Assembly: GCA_021234155.1 (NCBI GenBank)
Contig: JAJEKV010000038.1
Location: forward strand, 13,420,213-13,484,212
Origin: Isoetes taiwanensis
Taxonomy: Eukaryota; Streptophyta; Lycopodiopsida; Isoetales; Isoetaceae
Direction: 5' to 3'
DNA length: 64,000 bases
The position numbers were made by a program, and so were the translations under genes. Position 1 is the stretch's first letter. Every line of letters begins with the position of its first letter. This document shows, one piece after another, positions 62,616-64,000 of the stretch. The notes beneath the pieces were generated by a model that searched no databases, had not been told where the DNA came from, and saw nothing but the letters and a program-made list of their open reading frames with translations.

Positions 62616-64000
62616 TTTATAGTCTTTTAATAAACCTTAAGATTTTAGCTGTAGCTTGGCCATCGAAGTGGAGGTTAGAATCGACGGTCTATCTCATCAT
62701 TATTCATGCTACAAAACGATTGGATGAAGCATGAATATTGGAAAAAGTTGAACTCCACAATGGTTTCCTTTTATGCATTGGAAAAATGGTCAATTCCACC
62801 ATCATCATGCTTTTGCCTATGTTGCTGGAAAAAAGACATTATATTAGATTTGTCAAACAGGTTTAAGATCTAGAAGAGCAACTCAGACTAATGGAATCGT
62901 GTGTAATGAGCTGACACATAGGGTTACTTCTCATTTGATGTTACCCTGGCGATGCCGCCCTTACTCCACCATGGATGGCTCTGTTTCCGACAGGTGATTT
63001 GAAATTTTTAGAGTATTTGGGCCTTTCAGCGGGGTAATCTTACTGGCTCATTTCCTGTTTCCTTACAAAATCTGAGACAACTCAAATATATCCAGCTTTG
63101 TGTAAGTAATTCACATATAGAATTCCAAGAACATTTGGAAACATCAGCAAATTTTGGATTTAAGACATAATTTGCTGAACATTCCTTCTTCGTTTTCAAC
63201 CTGAAGAGTCTTGATCTCTTCCAATATGTCATCTCGCAGGGTTATAGCTCAATCAGATCTCGCTTAATGAGTTCACAGTGCTTAAAGGCAAGTTGCAATC
63301 TTTTATTCTTCTTGACATGCTAGATGCGACTCAAAATCAACTGCAAGAAGATATTCCAATAGGGATATTCAAATTTAAAGGGATGGCACACATCAACTTG
63401 TTACGCAATGTATTTATCTCTCACTCAGATTCACCACCATTCATTTCTCCTATGTGGATGTTTTAGACAATTTCTTCACAAGAAGACTGCCATCTACTTT
63501 CGACTATTATCAGGCACATTACCTTAATCTCCCCAAGAACAAAATCACTGGCCATATTCCTTCATCCATGCAAGAAGTGACTAAGCTCAGTATGCTTGAC
63601 CTATCTCCCTTCCTACATGTCTTTCAAACATTTCCGGTAATCGACTGATTCAGTACATACCATCTTCAATGTGGAATTGCCACATGCCAAGGGAGTTGGA
63701 GTTGGCAAATAACCAGATCCATGGAGTGACCCCAAAAGCCCTTGGAAACATAAGCAAACTGAACGTGGCAGATCTTCAATAAGTTGATGGGTGCCATTTT
63801 CCAAAAGAGATAATGAAGCCAATCTAAGATCCCCGAATTTGGCACTCAATAAGGATGAATATCCTTCTGCGTCATCCAAGGAAAATGCGGGATTTTGTGG
63901 CTTCTCATTCCCTTCTATCATCCTTGTTAAACACAAGAAAACCAATGCAAGCTAGTCCTCTCAAGACAAGGAGACATTCAATAATAATACTTCGTAAATT
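62616..64000 (+). repeat. LRR-pseudogene segmental repeat, copy D (runs off the window)
   Basis: It matches 53498-54840 in the same orientation with small indels: it lacks 'CGAACTTAGATGCACTGG' near 62665 and has about 60 extra bases near 63140. Confidence 0.9.
62740..63945 (+). pseudogene. LRR receptor-like protein pseudogene, copy D
   Basis: The same protein order as copy C: GNLTGSFPVSLQNLRQLKYI, LKSLDL, LQSFILLDMLDATQNQLQED, INLLRNVFIS, then YYQAHYLNLPKNKITGHIPS and MQEVTKLSMLDLS, ending with ASSKENAGFCGFSFPS. A longer in-frame tract (63454-63648) is preserved here. It has an insertion near 63140 that repeats ATTTGGAAACATCAGCAAA, and a changed segment at 63455-63485 (GATGTTTTAGACAATTTC). 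Several frameshifts and stops make it a pseudogene. Confidence 0.75.

Overview
The window is repeat-rich nuclear DNA of a land plant. My best guess is a fern. The reasons are a pentatricopeptide-repeat (PPR) pseudogene whose unit wording resembles fern PPR proteins as I remember them, a non-LTR family ending in short tandem repeats, and a dense mix of Ty3, copia-like, L1, Helitron and CACTA pieces. This assignment is inference. I see no intact cellular gene, no rRNA or tRNA gene and no CRISPR array. Almost all coding sequence is transposon-derived or broken.

Layout. Positions 1-220 hold a short direct repeat and a possible tRNA-derived SINE. A decayed non-LTR retrotransposon (about 290-5230, + strand) carries endonuclease, reverse transcriptase and C-terminal Cys/His remnants and ends in (ATTCT)5. 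A Ty3 element of the Tat/Athila type fills 5346-21385, with LTRs at 5346-6698 and 19922-21385. Its order is gag, three CCHC knuckles, protease, a second archaeal-like RNase H, RT, a Ty3 RNase H remnant and integrase. Its RT is split by two insertions: a 5.2-kb L1 element (9599-14827, flanked by a perfect 15-bp duplication) and a 2.1-kb composite of an inverted-repeat element, tandem 611-bp units and a dispersed terminal repeat (14998-17144).

From 21.4 to 29.2 kb there is a decayed MKP1-like dual-specificity phosphatase (22.7-23.55 kb), a leucine-rich-repeat (LRR) tail (24.6 kb), and a 2.5-kb repeat unit (25.5-28.1 kb) carrying a broken gene for an unrecognised protein with a basic, cysteine-containing N-terminus and an acidic C-terminus. 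An LRR fragment follows. At 30.0-32.5 kb lies a minus-strand, gene-less copia-like LTR element whose 5' LTR is interrupted by a fragment of the first non-LTR family. Helitron 3' ends lie at 32.75 and 62.61 kb.

From 34 to 50 kb the sequence is a patchwork: a second inverted-repeat element, a CACATG microsatellite, a truncated second copy of the 2.5-kb unit, a PPR pseudogene, two long degenerate tandem arrays (39.3 and 43.5 kb), one CACTA transposon end (39.88 kb), a non-LTR C-terminal fragment (41.6 kb), dispersed direct repeats and three poly(T)-headed minus-strand L1-like tails.

From 50.4 to 64 kb copies of an LRR receptor-like pseudogene recur, together with an inverted third copy of the 2.5-kb unit (55.8-57.8 kb). 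The LRR block plus this unit at 54.6-57.8 kb mirrors 25.5-29.2 kb, an inverted segmental duplication about 26 kb apart. No operon-like cooperation exists; the relationships are insertion, nesting and duplication.
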